Shown piece after piece: positions 63,631-64,000 of a stretch of 64,000 bases of DNA (the first letter of the stretch is position 1; the number at the start of each line of letters is the position of its first letter). The DNA comes from Xylocopa sonorina (Eukaryota > Arthropoda > Insecta > Hymenoptera > Apidae), in NCBI RefSeq assembly GCF_050948175.1, contig NW_027490232.1, positions 124,001-188,000 on the forward strand, read 5' to 3'. The translations under genes and the position numbers were made by a program. The notes under the pieces were generated by a model that ran no database searches, was not told the origin of the DNA, and saw nothing but the letters and a program-made list of their open reading frames with translations.

Positions 63631-64000
63631 ACTTCGAATGAATGTGAATGCGATACTTCCTCGCTAGGAAATAGCGTTTGCAGATGTCTACGTATCGAAG
63701 CAATAGAGTTCAAATGCTTCTAAAAACAAGATATCGCATCTCAATTCTATGTTTCATGATAAGATGTAATATTCATTGCGAAGTGTTATGTATTCCTCGC
63801 CTACACTTCAAATGAATGTAAATGCGACACTTCCTTGCTAGGAAATAGCGTTTGCAGATGTCTACGTATCGAAGCAATAGAGTTCAAATGCTTCCTAAAA
63901 CGAGATATTGCATCTCATATCTATGTTTCATGATAAGATATAATATTCATTGCGAAGTGTTATGCATTCCTCGTCTACGATTCAAATGGATGTAAATGCG
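63631..64000 (+). repeat. Right-edge monomers, array continues
   Basis: Class C then class B units that match 59,670-59,925 until CATGATAAG replaces CATGGTAAG. The final bases (GATGTAAATGCG) are mid-monomer, so the array runs off the right end of the window. No flanking unique sequence is reached. Confidence 0.85.

Larger units (their letters stand above)
1..64000 (+). repeat. Satellite DNA array, 174-bp monomer, head to tail
   Basis: The entire window is built of about 368 copies of one 174-bp unit, all in one orientation. The GCAGATG anchor recurs at 4, 178, 352 and so on to 63,854: 367 steps with a net deficit of 8 bp. Twenty-three small indels that I located by eye sum exactly to that deficit. 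No transposon, gene, inverted block or unique spacer interrupts the array. The monomer is about 36% GC, with AT-rich stretches (AGATATAATATGA) between CpG-bearing palindromes. Nucleosome-sized units, strict polarity and nested multi-monomer duplications are typical of centromeric or pericentromeric satellites of eukaryotes. That location is inference, since no flanking sequence is visible. I do not recognise the family. Confidence 0.97.

Noticed and set aside
1..64000. More than a hundred minus-strand ORFs of 60-287 codons sharing one 58-residue repeat
   Set aside because: They are a by-product of a 174-bp (3 x 58) period without stops in one frame. Stops recur at several class-defining sites, starts fall wherever an ATG exists, and substitutions are not biased to synonymous positions. 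I annotate none as CDS.
1..64000. CRISPR-like array (regular repeats)
   Set aside because: The unit is a continuous 174-bp tandem repeat with no separate short repeat and unique spacers. There are no cas genes, and the sequence is clearly eukaryotic satellite.
1..64000. CENP-B box
   Set aside because: The core pattern TTCG....A..CGGG is not present in the monomer. The only CGGG I noticed is GCGGGGTG at 60,297 and 60,993, without the left half.
1..64000. Primate alpha satellite or another named family
   Set aside because: The length is close to 171 bp, but the sequence does not resemble alpha satellite and lacks its CENP-B and pJ-alpha boxes. I cannot match it to any family from memory.

Overview
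The whole 64 kb window is one uninterrupted head-to-tail satellite DNA array. I find no protein-coding gene, RNA gene, transposon, CRISPR array or unique sequence anywhere in it. The repeating unit is 174 bp. Taking a GCAGATG anchor as the phase marker, the first anchor is at 4 and the last at 63,854, which is 367 unit steps with a net loss of only 8 bp. I could account for all 8 with 23 small indels read by eye. Every unit lies in the same orientation. A hand-counted class A consensus is about 36% GC and holds 9 CpG where about 5.7 are expected.

Organism: this is a eukaryotic chromosome, almost certainly (peri)centromeric or another large heterochromatic block. A nucleosome-sized monomer, absence of genes, strict polarity and higher-order repeat (HOR) structure all point there. 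The lack of CpG depletion argues against a genome with heavy germline CpG methylation (vertebrate, most plants) and fits many invertebrates such as insects. I do not recognise the satellite family and cannot name a species.

Monomer classes: class A carries a CTACG-TAT-CGTAG hairpin and a GCGATATCGC palindrome. Class B (CGAAG, GTTCAAATG, AACGAGATAT, ATATCTATG, GATAAG, ATTCATTGCG) loses both but gains GAGAT/ATCTC dyad pairing. Class C is a B relative with AAACAAGATAT and CTCAATTC. Many monomers are A/B/C hybrids, as expected from gene conversion or unequal exchange.

Layout: 1-3,468 holds a 10-monomer (1,740 bp) duplication. 1,696-11,820 is a tandem pair of a 29-monomer (5,046 bp) unit that looks almost identical. 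11,821-34,391 is a mosaic of large blocks I label B (13.2, 18.7, 26.0 kb), D (15.1, 30.6 kb) and E (17.35, 23.3, 25.0 kb), repeated at offsets of 33, 42, 34 and 10 monomers. 34,392-44,184 holds a 13-monomer (2,257 bp) tandem pair plus a third copy, all tagged by one 5-bp deletion. 43,715-46,022 is a fourth B block lacking five monomers. From 45.3 kb rightwards the units shrink (6-mer, 9-mer, two 4-mers, a 5/6-mer) and indels become commoner.

Because 174 = 3 x 58, one minus-strand frame can stay open through several monomers (up to 287 codons), giving many long ORFs with a basic repetitive product. I regard these as by-products of the repeat: stops occur at several class-specific positions and substitutions show no coding constraint. 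The window therefore does not contain a novel gene system. Its interest lies in the satellite's HOR history, its class-switching dyad symmetries and its left-to-right change in repeat scale.
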